Positions 16,265-24,294 are shown, counted from the stretch's first letter. The stretch is 31,736 nt of DNA from B8-G4 sp033720735 (GCA_033720735.1 JAWWBX010000012.1:1-31736), one strand, 5' to 3'. Numbers and translations are program-made. Notes: generated by a model not told the origin, from the letters alone.

Positions 16265-16657
16265 ATGACTATGAAAATCAATCAGTTTGAGCAACTCGAT
16301 TGCTGGAAAGCAGCCAGAGAGATGATGCAGATGGTCTTCACGACAGTGTCCTCTCAACAACTACGCAATGAATTCGAGCTTAAGGGACGGTTTATTCGTG
16401 CCGGACTTTCAGTCATGAACAACATTGCTGAAGGATTTGGTCGCTTTCATCGAAAAGACTTCATTCGCTTTCTCAATGTATCATTGGCCTCGGCCAACGA
16501 ATTGCGGAGCATGACCTACGTTTTGCTGGATCAACAGTTTATTACTGCCGCACAACAATCAAACCTCGTTGAGTCTATTGTCAAAACACAGAATCTCACT
16601 GGCGGTCTGATCCGATACTTGAAGTCCTCCGACAAAGCTGAACACATGAACACATGA
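16265..16657 (+). CDS. Four-helix-bundle protein of the S23/IVP family
   Basis: This 130-residue protein matches the four-helix-bundle family first known from proteins encoded in intervening sequences of 23S rRNA genes and related to the Avd protein of diversity-generating retroelements. Visible hallmarks are FEQLDCWKAAREM near the start, IRAGLSVMNNIAEGFGRFHRKDFIRFL in the middle (NIAEG core) and SANELRSMTYVL after it. The ATG at 16265 is used; the ATG at 16271 and a TTG at 16253 are alternatives. The last residues (HMNT) and the stop codon lie inside the downstream octamer array. There is no rRNA, reverse transcriptase or variable repeat nearby. Base composition looks more AT-rich than the flanking genes. 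The molecular role of the family is unclear; nucleic-acid binding is likely for some members. Confidence 0.93.
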   Translation: MTMKINQFEQLDCWKAAREMMQMVFTTVSSQQLRNEFELKGRFIRAGLSVMNNIAEGFGRFHRKDFIRFLNVSLASANELRSMTYVLLDQQFITAAQQSNLVESIVKTQNLTGGLIRYLKSSDKAEHMNT

Positions 16658-16677
16658 ACACATGAACACATGAACAC
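16638..16677. repeat. Tandem octamer array, ATGAACAC x 4 plus one degenerate unit, inverse of 16036-16091
   Basis: Four perfect ATGAACAC units occupy 16646-16677, preceded by CTGAACAC at 16638-16645. This is the reverse complement of the GTGTTCAT array 550 bp upstream, so a transcript across the unit could form a perfect 32-bp stem around the gene. The array ends 6 bp before the stop codon of the convergent DUF2911 gene at 16684. Confidence 0.98.
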
Positions 16678-16683
16678 GGCATA

Positions 16684-17574
16684 CTAACTCCCCAACTTCC
16701 TCTTCCACTCATTCACCCTGGCCGTGATCTCCGCGCGCGTATTGCGGAAATAGTTGTCGCGCGGGTTGGCGGCGCCGGCTTCGGAGCTGCGCGCTGCACT
16801 GGCCAGGGCACCCGAGTAGTCACCGGCCTTGGCTTGCAACTGCGCTTTGACGTACCAGTTCCATGAGTGATCGTAGAGCTTGGTCGATTTGTCAGCCCAT
16901 TCCATGGCCTGGCGTGGATCGAGGTCGTGCTCGAGCAGGAAATTGGCGCCTTGCGCGTAGATGAGCCACTTGTCTTCCTCGTTGGCGGTCTCCAGCGCTT
17001 CCTTGATATTGGTCACTGCCTGTTCCTCTACGTAGACGCGAAACCGCAAATAGATGCGCGCCTTGCCCCAGGCCAGTTTGATGTATCCCTTGTCGAGGTC
17101 CTGATCGTGGATCGAGTAGGTCAAACGCTCCTGATTGGCTGTGAGAAACTGCGGATTGATATCGACGCGGGCGACGTCAAGGCCAGGATCATATTCCGCG
17201 GTGCCCCACTGGTCGGTCCGTTTGTTGAAGATGGCCGTCCATTTTTGCTCACCGGGCCGGGGGATCAGGAAGAATGCATACGTGCCTGCGTCCAGATCCT
17301 CACCCTCCACGTTGACGTCAGTGCTGAAGGTGATGGTGGTAGCCGCATTGGCACCGGCACGCCAGACTTCCCCATACGGAACGAGTTTTCCCCACAGCTG
17401 CCGCTCCCGCACGGCAGGACTGGAATAGTCGATCGTGACCTTGGTCAGGCCGACTACATACGAAACACTGGCTGCCGGGCTTTTCTGAGGCAACTCCACC
17501 TGCGCCACAGCGAGTGGGCTACAGGCCACGAAACACAGGATCGTCATCAATAGAAGCAAGGGGCGATCTTTCAT
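16684..17574 (-). CDS. DUF2911 domain protein, exported
   Basis: This 296-residue protein has an N-terminal signal with an FVACSPL segment, which could be a lipobox or part of a type I signal ending at AVAQ. The DUF2911 domain follows at about 30-170, with SPAVRERQLWGKLVPYGEVWRAGANAATTI, DAGTYAFFLIP and the WTAIFNK segment. The C-terminal third has TPR-like helices with WYVKAQLQAKAGDYSGAL. I chose the ATG at 17574, immediately before the signal peptide; a start 117 bp upstream would bury the signal. Proteins of this family are common in Bacteroidota, probably periplasmic, and without a defined function. It converges on the octamer-flanked gene and diverges from the porin gene across a 209-bp gap in which I see no clear promoter. 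Confidence 0.9.
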   Translation of the reverse strand: MKDRPLLLLMTILCFVACSPLAVAQVELPQKSPAASVSYVVGLTKVTIDYSSPAVRERQLWGKLVPYGEVWRAGANAATTITFSTDVNVEGEDLDAGTYAFFLIPRPGEQKWTAIFNKRTDQWGTAEYDPGLDVARVDINPQFLTANQERLTYSIHDQDLDKGYIKLAWGKARIYLRFRVYVEEQAVTNIKEALETANEEDKWLIYAQGANFLLEHDLDPRQAMEWADKSTKLYDHSWNWYVKAQLQAKAGDYSGALASAARSSEAGAANPRDNYFRNTRAEITARVNEWKRKLGS

Positions 17575-17783
17575 CGAACCAAAGAGTTTAAGGTAAAGTA
17601 AGTGTAGAGATGCTGTTGATAACAACGCATGCAATGATTGTGAACGTATATCCAAAGGCGATAATCTGAACAGCGAACACGAATCAGTCATCGGCTATTG
17701 CCTTTGTTGATTATAATGCCCAAATTTAAAAAGGCGACACTCCTTCCTCCAACCATCAAATCAATCACTCAAAACCAATTGCT

Positions 17784-18368
17784 ATGAAACGCTTGTTCTT
17801 CGCGGCCCTGCTGGGTTTGTTTGCTTGGTCGACATACGGCCAACAGCTCTCTGGTGGTGCCAAAGCCGGCCTCAATATCACCAACTGGTCGACAGATTTT
17901 GACAACATCTCCAGCCGGCTTGCTTTCCATCTCGGCGGGTATGTCAACTACAGCCTGCTTGACGACCTGAGTCTGCAGGGTGAATTACTTTTCAATCAGA
18001 CGGGCGCCAAGTCAACGGGGGATCCGGAAGGCCGCATCGTCACCAACTACATGAGCATTCCTTTACTGGTGATGTATCCGGTCGCAGACGCGGTGAATAT
18101 CTACGGTGGTGTACAGATCAGCTTTCTGCTTGACGCCAAAAGTGTGATCACCTCCGGACCGAACGAGGGAGAAGAGTTTGATGAGAACGACGAATTCACC
18201 GGCGGAGACTTTGCCTTTGTCCTGGGTGGTGAATATGCGATCAACGAGAACGTCACGGCAGGTCTGCGACTCGCACTGGGACTCCTCAATGTGGCAGAAG
18301 ACGAAGGTGATGAGATCAAGAATGTGGTGATCCAGTTGTATGCAGCAGCGCCACTGTTCCCGAAGTAA
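17784..18368 (+). CDS. Outer-membrane beta-barrel protein (porin family, PorT-like)
   Basis: This 194-residue protein has a signal peptide (about 1-20, ending STYGQ) and then an eight-stranded-barrel pattern: GGAKAGLNITNW, FHLGGYVNYSLLDDLSLQGELLFNQTG, VTNYMSIPLLVMYPV, VNIYGGVQISFLL and the GGDFAFVLGGEYAIN segment. This matches the OMP_b-brl_2/PorT group that is frequent in Bacteroidota. It probably resides in the outer membrane; the specific function is unknown. It stands as a single gene with 127 bp to terC. That gap holds a 6-bp stem hairpin at 18420-18434 but no U tract. Confidence 0.9.
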   Translation: MKRLFFAALLGLFAWSTYGQQLSGGAKAGLNITNWSTDFDNISSRLAFHLGGYVNYSLLDDLSLQGELLFNQTGAKSTGDPEGRIVTNYMSIPLLVMYPVADAVNIYGGVQISFLLDAKSVITSGPNEGEEFDENDEFTGGDFAFVLGGEYAINENVTAGLRLALGLLNVAEDEGDEIKNVVIQLYAAAPLFPK

Positions 18369-18495
18369 CGCGGTTTCCCTGCATCTTCAAACATAGATTT
18401 ATACTCTATATTTTATATTCTGACTATAAGTCAGATGCACGGGGTTGACTCGGCAAGTGGGGTGGTTTTTGTAACATTGCACAACCATTCCGCTT

Positions 18496-19350
18496 ATGAT
18501 AACACTGCTGACACTGCCTGATTTCACGCAGCCTGAAGTGTGGATCAGCCTGCTCACCCTCACCTTTCTGGAGATTGTCCTTGGTGTCGACAATATCATC
18601 TTCATCTCCATTGCGGCCAACCGGCTCAAGGAGGAGGAGCAACCACGTGCCCGCAATATCGGCTTGCTACTGGCACTGCTCTTCAGGGTCGCACTCCTGT
18701 TCGGGATCGGCTACCTCATCGCCATGCAGACCCCGCTCTTCGATATCGAGACCAACCTGTTCGTCAGTCATTTTACCGGGCAGAGCCTGATCCTGATGAT
18801 CGGCGGTATTTTCCTGATCTACAAGGCGACATCGGAGATCCACCACAAACTGGAAGGGAGTGCACATCAGGACGAGGTGGGTGTCAAGAAAGGGCAGGCG
18901 ACGGTCATGAATGTGATCGTGCAGATCGCCCTGATCAATATCGTGTTCTCCTTCGATTCGATCCTGACAGCGGTGGGACTGACCGACAGCATTGCCATTA
19001 TGGTCATCGCGGTGGTCGTTTCCATGATCATCATGATGGTCTTTGCCGGCCCGGTCGGCGCGTTTGTCAACAAGCACCCGACCATTCAGATACTGGGGCT
19101 GGCGTTCCTGATCCTGATCGGATTCATGCTCATCGCTGAAGGGGCACACCTGGGTCACGTGGAAATCGCCGGGGCCTCCATCGGTAGTATCCCGAAGGGG
19201 TACCTCTACTTCGCGATCGCCTTCAGCCTGGTCGTCGAGTTCCTCAATATGCGTTTGCGCAAGAAGAGCCGGCCGATCCAGTTGCATGGATATCCCGAAG
19301 CAGCCGTCGAAGAAGGCCTGCTCGAATCACCGGATCAATCCCGTTCATAG
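18496..19350 (+). CDS. TerC-family integral membrane protein
   Basis: This 284-residue protein shows the TerC fold: FLEIVLGVDNIIFISI at residues about 24-39, holding the conserved Glu and Asp of the first metal-binding helix, and the second acidic helix VFSFDSILTAVGLT at about 153-167. Around seven membrane helices are predicted. TerC/Alx-type proteins are implicated in export of manganese or calcium and in loading metal for secreted proteins, or in tellurite resistance. It begins a run of same-strand genes whose next members handle flavin transfer and haem or copper proteins, which fits a metal-related role (inference). Its TAG stop is directly followed by the ATG of apbE. No yybP-type riboswitch was recognised in the 127-bp leader. 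Confidence 0.93.
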   Translation: MITLLTLPDFTQPEVWISLLTLTFLEIVLGVDNIIFISIAANRLKEEEQPRARNIGLLLALLFRVALLFGIGYLIAMQTPLFDIETNLFVSHFTGQSLILMIGGIFLIYKATSEIHHKLEGSAHQDEVGVKKGQATVMNVIVQIALINIVFSFDSILTAVGLTDSIAIMVIAVVVSMIIMMVFAGPVGAFVNKHPTIQILGLAFLILIGFMLIAEGAHLGHVEIAGASIGSIPKGYLYFAIAFSLVVEFLNMRLRKKSRPIQLHGYPEAAVEEGLLESPDQSRS

Positions 19351-20424
19351 ATGTGGCGGGCAGGTATCATACCGTTGTGCCTGGTGGCGGTTGTCTTGCT
19401 GACACCGGCCTGTGGTCCCGACCAAACTGCACAGCGGTCATATCGTGCCTTGCAGGGCAAGACGATGGGCACCACCTATTCGATTCGTTACTTCAGCTTC
19501 GATCCGGACGTCGACATCAGGGATTCGGTCGAAGCGATCCTGCGCGATGTAAACGATGCATTGTCTACTTATATCCCCACTTCGCATATTTCGCGATTCA
19601 ATGAAACGGGTGTCCTGAAATTCCCGGTGGACCTTGACGGGCGCACCGTGCGCAGGCTGGATGGTTACTTCATGTCCAATATCTATGAGTCCTTCCGGGC
19701 ACACCGCGTGACGGAAGGGGCGTTTGATCCCACTGTGGGCCCGCTGGTTGAGGCGTGGGGTTTTGGGAGCGGTGGGCGCCACGAGGTGCTCCCCGATTCG
19801 GGTACGGTGGAGGCGCTGCGCGGTCGGGTGGGGATGCAGTATGTGGAAGTAGACAGGATCGGTGATACGCTGGAAGTACGGCGCACGCGGGAGGGAGTCA
19901 GACTCGATTGCAGCGCGGTCGCCAAAGGATTTGGTGTCGACATGTTGTGTTTCTTCCTCGAACAGCAAAGCATCTTTGATTACTACGTGGAGATCGGAGG
20001 GGAGTTGCGGGTGGCGGGTGACAGTCCGCGCGGCGGCCCCTGGATCCTGGGCATCAATACCCCGCGTACCGATGCGGCCGCAACCGATGTGTTTGCCAGG
20101 GTTTCGCTGCAGTCTGCGGCCATGGCCACCTCGGGCAACTACCGCAACTACTATCTCATCGATGGCCAGCGGGTGTGGCATTCGATCAATCCGGTGTCGG
20201 GATTTCCCGAACGCAACAATCTGCTCAGCGCCACAGTCGTTCATCCTCAATGCATGACTGCCGATGCACTGGCAACCGGATGCATGATCCTGGGAGTCGA
20301 AAGGGCCCTGGCCGTGATCGAAGGGATCAAGGATGCCGAGGTGTTCCTCATCTTTGAAGAAGCCGACGGAACGATGACAACAGCGATGAGCAGCGGATTC
20401 CAAACCTATTTGATCGACGAATGA
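19351..20424 (+). CDS. apbE: FAD:protein FMN transferase (ApbE), lipoprotein
   Basis: This 357-residue protein has a lipoprotein signal with lipobox TPAC (Cys21). The ApbE domain starts with GKTMGTTYSIRY at about 36-47 and contains LDCSAVAKGFGVDML, where the family has LDxxxIAKG, and YYVEIGGELRVAGD. HSINPVSGFP and MTADALATGCMILG complete the FAD and magnesium site. ApbE covalently attaches FMN to Thr or Ser of periplasmic flavoprotein domains, such as those of the Nqr and Rnf complexes. No target is visible in this window. It starts on the base after the terC stop and its stop overlaps the exonuclease start (ATGA), so it lies inside an operon. The start is fixed by this spacing. Confidence 0.93.
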   Translation: MWRAGIIPLCLVAVVLLTPACGPDQTAQRSYRALQGKTMGTTYSIRYFSFDPDVDIRDSVEAILRDVNDALSTYIPTSHISRFNETGVLKFPVDLDGRTVRRLDGYFMSNIYESFRAHRVTEGAFDPTVGPLVEAWGFGSGGRHEVLPDSGTVEALRGRVGMQYVEVDRIGDTLEVRRTREGVRLDCSAVAKGFGVDMLCFFLEQQSIFDYYVEIGGELRVAGDSPRGGPWILGINTPRTDAAATDVFARVSLQSAAMATSGNYRNYYLIDGQRVWHSINPVSGFPERNNLLSATVVHPQCMTADALATGCMILGVERALAVIEGIKDAEVFLIFEEADGTMTTAMSSGFQTYLIDE

Positions 20425-21248
20425 AACTCAGACTGACCAAAGACATCATATTTATCGACGTGGAGGCCACCGGTCTCAATGTGATCCGCGACCGGATCGT
20501 GCAACTGGCGATGATCAAATATTCCGCCGGAGGAGGCGAGCCACAGGAGCGCAACTATCTGATCAACCCCGGCCGGCCGATCTCCGAAGAGGCCATGCAG
20601 GTACACGGCATTACACCCCAGGACGTTGCGCGCAAGCCGGTCTTCGCACAACTGGCCGACGAGATCTTTCAGTTTGTGGGAGATGCTGACTTTGCCGGTT
20701 ATCACTCCAACCAGTTTGATATTCCGATCCTGATGGAGGAACTGGCACGTTGTGGACACGAGCTCGACATGACGGGGCGCCGGACGATCGATGTGCAACG
20801 CATTTTCTATAAAATGGAACCGCGGACCCTCGCAGCCGCCCACAGATTCTATTGCGGGACCGAGATGGGGGACGCCCACGATGCCCTCAATGATGTGCGG
20901 GCGACTATCGCCGTCCTGGATGGCCAGCTGGACCGCTATGCCGGCGAAGACCTCACGCTGGACGACGGGACGGTCGTCGAACAACCGGTACAACCCGAAG
21001 TCGACCAGCTCCATGCTTTTACCACTGACTTGCGTATGGTCGACGCTACGCAGCGCATGCGGTACGACCACAACGGGGAGATCGTTTTTAATTTCGGAAA
21101 GTACCTGGGGCAGCCCGTGGCCAAAACACTACACGAGGACCGCCAGTACTTCAACTGGATGCTCAACAAGGAATTCTCCACCCAGGTCAAACAGGTGATC
21201 CGAAAACTTGTGACAGAGTACGAGCAGCAACACAGTGCCGGATCATGA
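20421..21248 (+). CDS. DEDDh 3'-5' exonuclease with ExoX-like C-terminal domain
   Basis: This 275-residue cytoplasmic protein has a DnaQ-type exonuclease fold. The metal-binding residues are visible: Asp13 and Glu15 in FIDVEATG, Asp100 in NQFDIPIL, His153 and Asp158 in HDALNDV. After about residue 215 comes a short domain (HNGEIVFNFGKYLGQPV, followed by YFNWMLNKEF) that matches the C-terminal domain added in exodeoxyribonuclease X-type proteins. It is therefore likely a DNA repair or turnover nuclease rather than a polymerase proofreading subunit. It overlaps apbE and the next lipoprotein gene by 4 bp each (ATGA), so it is firmly embedded in an operon of exported and membrane proteins with no obvious functional tie. 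Confidence 0.92.
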   Translation: MKLRLTKDIIFIDVEATGLNVIRDRIVQLAMIKYSAGGGEPQERNYLINPGRPISEEAMQVHGITPQDVARKPVFAQLADEIFQFVGDADFAGYHSNQFDIPILMEELARCGHELDMTGRRTIDVQRIFYKMEPRTLAAAHRFYCGTEMGDAHDALNDVRATIAVLDGQLDRYAGEDLTLDDGTVVEQPVQPEVDQLHAFTTDLRMVDATQRMRYDHNGEIVFNFGKYLGQPVAKTLHEDRQYFNWMLNKEFSTQVKQVIRKLVTEYEQQHSAGS

Positions 21249-22045
21249 AGGCCGTCGTCCTGCTCGGCACGGTGATAGGGTTTGGTTTGCTCGCCTGCAA
21301 TCCACGGGAGCCCGGCTGCCTGGACCTCGCCGCTGAAAACTTTGACGTCACCGCAGAAAAGCATGACCCGGCAATGTGCATCTATCCTGACCTCATTCTG
21401 AACGTGCTCTATGAATGGGGAGATACCTCATTTGCTCCGGGCAATATCTACGAGAATGACCAGGGTGAGGTGTTTACCATTGAATCGTTCTATCTGTTGC
21501 TCTCGCAGTTTGTGTTGACCACGGCTGCAGGTGTCCGTGAGACGGTCGATGACCGGATAGATTGGTACCTGGCGGGCACCGGGCAGACCGTACCGGTGCC
21601 GGACGACTTTGTGCTCGCTGACCGCTCGCGTTTCAACTATGTGCTCGGCGCCACCCGCACAACGGGACTCCTGGAACGGCTTCAGTTCAGTTTGGGTATC
21701 CCCGATACCCTGACACCTACCGTGCCTGACTCACTATCGGCAGGTCATCCGCTGCGCAGTGCGCGGGTCATTTTTGACGCTGACGCCGGTACGGTGAGTG
21801 CAGGGCGTTTCGTGCTCAATCGCGACACCAGCCAGCAAGTGCTGGATACCCTGGTCGTATTCACCGAACCGCATGCCTATGACTACCCGTTCTTCAAGCA
21901 GTTTGTGCAGGGGCGCGACGACACCATTCGTATCGCCGTGGATCTCAAGCAGCTGTTTGGGGACCTTTCACTGGCGCGTCCCGCCGATGAGATTGTCAGC
22001 GACTTGTCAGGCCGTCTTTCCACAGCCGTCAGGGACAACAATTAG
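21245..22045 (+). CDS. MbnP-like lipoprotein, first copy
   Basis: This 266-residue protein has a lipoprotein signal (LLAC, Cys18), then a short Cys-flanked segment (Cys25 to Cys45, GCLDLAAENFD to MCIYP) of the GCxDxxAxNFD type common in Bacteroidota surface proteins. The body follows the MbnP pattern: LNVLYEWGDTSFAPG, then a segment ESFYLLLSQFVLT, RTTGLLERLQFSLGIPDTL and the final helix region. It lacks the Trp-rich stretch (WxxW) seen in the second copy, replacing it with SARVIFDADAG, so it may not hold the modified Trp and copper site of true MbnP. It overlaps the exonuclease gene by 4 bp and precedes the second copy by 47 bp. Confidence 0.8.
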   Translation: MKAVVLLGTVIGFGLLACNPREPGCLDLAAENFDVTAEKHDPAMCIYPDLILNVLYEWGDTSFAPGNIYENDQGEVFTIESFYLLLSQFVLTTAAGVRETVDDRIDWYLAGTGQTVPVPDDFVLADRSRFNYVLGATRTTGLLERLQFSLGIPDTLTPTVPDSLSAGHPLRSARVIFDADAGTVSAGRFVLNRDTSQQVLDTLVVFTEPHAYDYPFFKQFVQGRDDTIRIAVDLKQLFGDLSLARPADEIVSDLSGRLSTAVRDNN

Positions 22046-22092
22046 CGGAACATTCGTTTTAGCTTTGTCGTTTGTCCATTAGAACTGAACCG

Positions 22093-22854
22093 ATGAAACA
22101 CATCTTCCGATTTATGATCGCCGTCCTGCTGCTCGTTGTATTGAGCGCATGCAAGGATGACGAAGGCAGCCTGACCGTTGCCTTTACTGCTACCTACGGT
22201 ACCGAACCGCTGGTGATGTTTGATATACATGATTACGCCTTCGACCAGCGCGTCCAGTTTACCCGTCTGGAGTTCTTTATTTCGAATCTGGGTCTGATCA
22301 GACGCGACGGTACTGTGTACAAGCTCTCTGACCTTGAGCTGATCGATCTCACCTTTACCGATCGTGGAGCGGCAGAGACCGGGGTGGAGCTGACTTATCG
22401 CGGTGTCCCTGCCGGGACCTATGAAAGCGTGCAGTTTGCGTTGGGAGTCGATCCGGTCCTCAATGCCACAGTGCCCGCGGATTACAGTTCCGACCACCCG
22501 TTGTCGGAGACCGGCCGTTACTGGCACGCCTGGAACAGCTACATTTTTAGCAAAAGTGAGGGCAATCTCGATACGCTGAATGATGGGACTGATAATCCGG
22601 ATCTCGGATTTGCGTATCACACCGGCACGGATGACTTTTACCTGCCGATTGCCACCGGTTTCCCGATCTCGATCCCGGATGGAGCAGGGGAGAAGATCAC
22701 GTTCCGTCTCAACTATGAGGCCTTGTTCGGTGTCAGCGTGGGAGATCTGATCGATATCCAGGCCAAACCTCAGAACCACAATCCACTCGATACGTTGGAG
22801 ATCAACAAGATCCTGGACAACTACCTGGGTGCACTTTCATTTATCATCGAATGA
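22093..22854 (+). CDS. MbnP-like copper-binding lipoprotein, second copy
   Basis: This 253-residue protein has a lipoprotein signal (VLSAC, Cys20) and a clear MbnP body: LTVAFTATYGTEPLVM, TRLEFFISNLGLIRRDG, GVPAGTYESVQFALGVD and GRYWHAWNSYIFSKSEG with Trp144 and Trp147. In methanobactin operons MbnP binds copper next to a Trp oxidised to kynurenine by the dihaem enzyme MbnH. An MbnH-like gene follows 1 bp after this stop codon, so the enzyme-substrate pair is conserved here. I start at the ATG at 22093, just before the signal peptide, rather than a TTG 21 bp upstream. A role in copper handling is inferred from the family; no methanobactin precursor is visible. Confidence 0.88.
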   Translation: MKHIFRFMIAVLLLVVLSACKDDEGSLTVAFTATYGTEPLVMFDIHDYAFDQRVQFTRLEFFISNLGLIRRDGTVYKLSDLELIDLTFTDRGAAETGVELTYRGVPAGTYESVQFALGVDPVLNATVPADYSSDHPLSETGRYWHAWNSYIFSKSEGNLDTLNDGTDNPDLGFAYHTGTDDFYLPIATGFPISIPDGAGEKITFRLNYEALFGVSVGDLIDIQAKPQNHNPLDTLEINKILDNYLGALSFIIE

Positions 22855-22855
22855 C

Positions 22856-23947
22856 ATGCTGCGCTGCCTGGTGATCGGGATCGTATTGCTGGTACTATCT
22901 GCGGGTTGTGGCGAGGATCCGTTCGTCGAGCCAGGCGATCTGGAACATATTCCGTTTGGAGCCACACCTTACACGCCCCAGATCCCGCAGGGATTCCCCC
23001 AGCTCGAACAGCCCGCCTCCAATCCGATGACCGTGGAAGGGGTCTGGCTGGGCCGCAAGTTGTTTTTCGATCCAATCCTGTCGCGCGACAGCACCATGTC
23101 CTGCAGCAGTTGTCATCTGCAGGCCTCGGGATTCACCGATGCACTGCCCGTCAGCGAAGGGGTCGACGGGATCGCGGGCAAACGGAGCGCCATGAGCCTG
23201 ATCAATGCCGGTTTTATGTACAATGGACTGTTTTGGGACGGAAGGGCTGCCAGCCTCGAGGAGCAGGCCCTCCTGCCTGTTGAGGATCCCATCGAGTTGC
23301 ACGATACCTGGGACAACGTGGAAGCAAAACTGCAGAGGCATCCTGATTATCCCGCTGATTTCCGCCGCGCTTTCGGCATCCGGGACAAGGAAGAGATCAC
23401 CCGCGATCTCACCGTCAGGGCGATTGCCCAGTTTGAGCGCACGCTGATCTCTACGGGTCAATCAAGGTTTGACCAGTTTATGCGCGGTGAGATCTTTCTC
23501 GAGGAGAATGAGTTCAACGGATTTGAAATGTACTTTGACATCTCCGGAGAATTGCCGGACGCCGAGTGTGCGCACTGCCATGCCGCCCCTCTGCTGACCA
23601 CCAACGGCTTCCGCAACAACGGGATCGAGGACGTCGCGACGATCGACGATTTTCCCGATCTGGGACTGGGGGCGGTCACGGGGGATCGGTTTGACAATGG
23701 CAAGTTCAAGATCCCGACACTGCGCAATATTGAGTATACCGCGCCGTACATGCATGACGGCCGGTTTGCTACCCTTGAGGAGGTGATCGAGCATTACAAT
23801 TCAGGTGGGTTCAGGGTTGAGAATACCGATCCTCTTATCCGTCCCCTCGGGCTTACCGAGCAGCAGAAAGCTGACCTGCTGGCCTTTCTTTTGACGTTTT
23901 CAGATACCACTTTCCTGACAAAAGAGGCATTTAGCAACCCTTTTTGA
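22856..23947 (+). CDS. Dihaem cytochrome c peroxidase-like protein (MbnH-like), lipoprotein
   Basis: This 363-residue protein has a lipoprotein signal (SAGC, Cys18) and two c-type haem sites, CSSCH at 83-87 and CAHCH at 238-242, arranged as in bacterial dihaem peroxidases. Other family marks are the region after GVWLGRKLFFDPILS, NGLFWDGRAASLEEQ and APYMHDGRFATLEEVIEHY. With an MbnP-like gene ending 1 bp upstream, it is best seen as MbnH-like, an enzyme that oxidises a Trp of its MbnP partner, although ordinary peroxidase activity cannot be excluded. The ATG at 22856 directly precedes the signal peptide. It ends the operon; a very AT-rich, gene-free stretch follows. Confidence 0.92.
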   Translation: MLRCLVIGIVLLVLSAGCGEDPFVEPGDLEHIPFGATPYTPQIPQGFPQLEQPASNPMTVEGVWLGRKLFFDPILSRDSTMSCSSCHLQASGFTDALPVSEGVDGIAGKRSAMSLINAGFMYNGLFWDGRAASLEEQALLPVEDPIELHDTWDNVEAKLQRHPDYPADFRRAFGIRDKEEITRDLTVRAIAQFERTLISTGQSRFDQFMRGEIFLEENEFNGFEMYFDISGELPDAECAHCHAAPLLTTNGFRNNGIEDVATIDDFPDLGLGAVTGDRFDNGKFKIPTLRNIEYTAPYMHDGRFATLEEVIEHYNSGGFRVENTDPLIRPLGLTEQQKADLLAFLLTFSDTTFLTKEAFSNPF

Positions 23948-24184
23948 CGATCACTTTCCACCTTCTGTAAAAATATTTTTGGTACAATTATATCACTTGT
24001 ATCGTATTTGATAATATATATAACACACAAATACAGATTTATAAATATTATTAATAATAAACATATAAAAAAAATATATGTAACAAATGGTGGATTTTGT
24101 ACTTGAATGGGAGAGTGCAAGTTCTGATCATTGTACTGTGCAATTGAGTCAAAAAGACAGTGCACAAAAAGTTCAGACAAATTC
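23948..24184. other. AT-rich gene-free stretch
   Basis: Between the MbnH-like gene and the first 24-bp repeat the sequence becomes strongly AT-rich, especially 23966-24090, in contrast to the GC-rich surroundings. It contains a perfect 12-bp palindrome AAAAATATTTTT at 23969-23980 and long runs of A/T alternation. A minus-strand frame across it is open only with a TTG start and overlaps the end of the upstream gene, so I do not call it a gene. It may be foreign or simply a transcription termination and promoter zone. Confidence 0.7.
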
Positions 24185-24208
24185 GGATATGTTCATGGGA
24201 TTATAATT
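24185..24208. repeat. 24-bp direct repeat, copy 1
   Basis: This sequence begins GGATATGTTCATGG and ends with TTATAATT, and is identical to 24295-24318. It is followed by a hairpin with arms AGAGAGTCGT and ACGACTCTCT (24218-24248) and a second hairpin CTGCGC/GCGCAG (24270-24287) leading into a T-rich run. Confidence 0.9.
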
Positions 24209-24294
24209 CTGTCGAAAGAGAGTCGTGCTGAAGTGCAACGACTCTCTTCTGGCAGGATCCTGCGCCTCGAAGCGCAGATTCTATTTTGAGTTTT

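Noticed and set aside
16036..16677. Diversity-generating retroelement, because S23 proteins resemble Avd
   Set aside because: No reverse transcriptase, template repeat or variable repeat is present nearby.
18420..18434. Hairpin CTGACT-ATA-AGTCAG as terminator of the porin gene
   Set aside because: The stem is only 6 bp and no T run follows on the plus strand.
18369..18495. Manganese (yybP-ykoY) riboswitch before terC
   Set aside because: The 127-bp leader shows none of the expected paired elements that I could recognise.
23794..24180. Minus-strand 128-codon frame with a hydrophobic stretch
   Set aside because: It needs a TTG start, its hydrophobic part is just the AT-rich island, and it overlaps the end of the dihaem protein gene.
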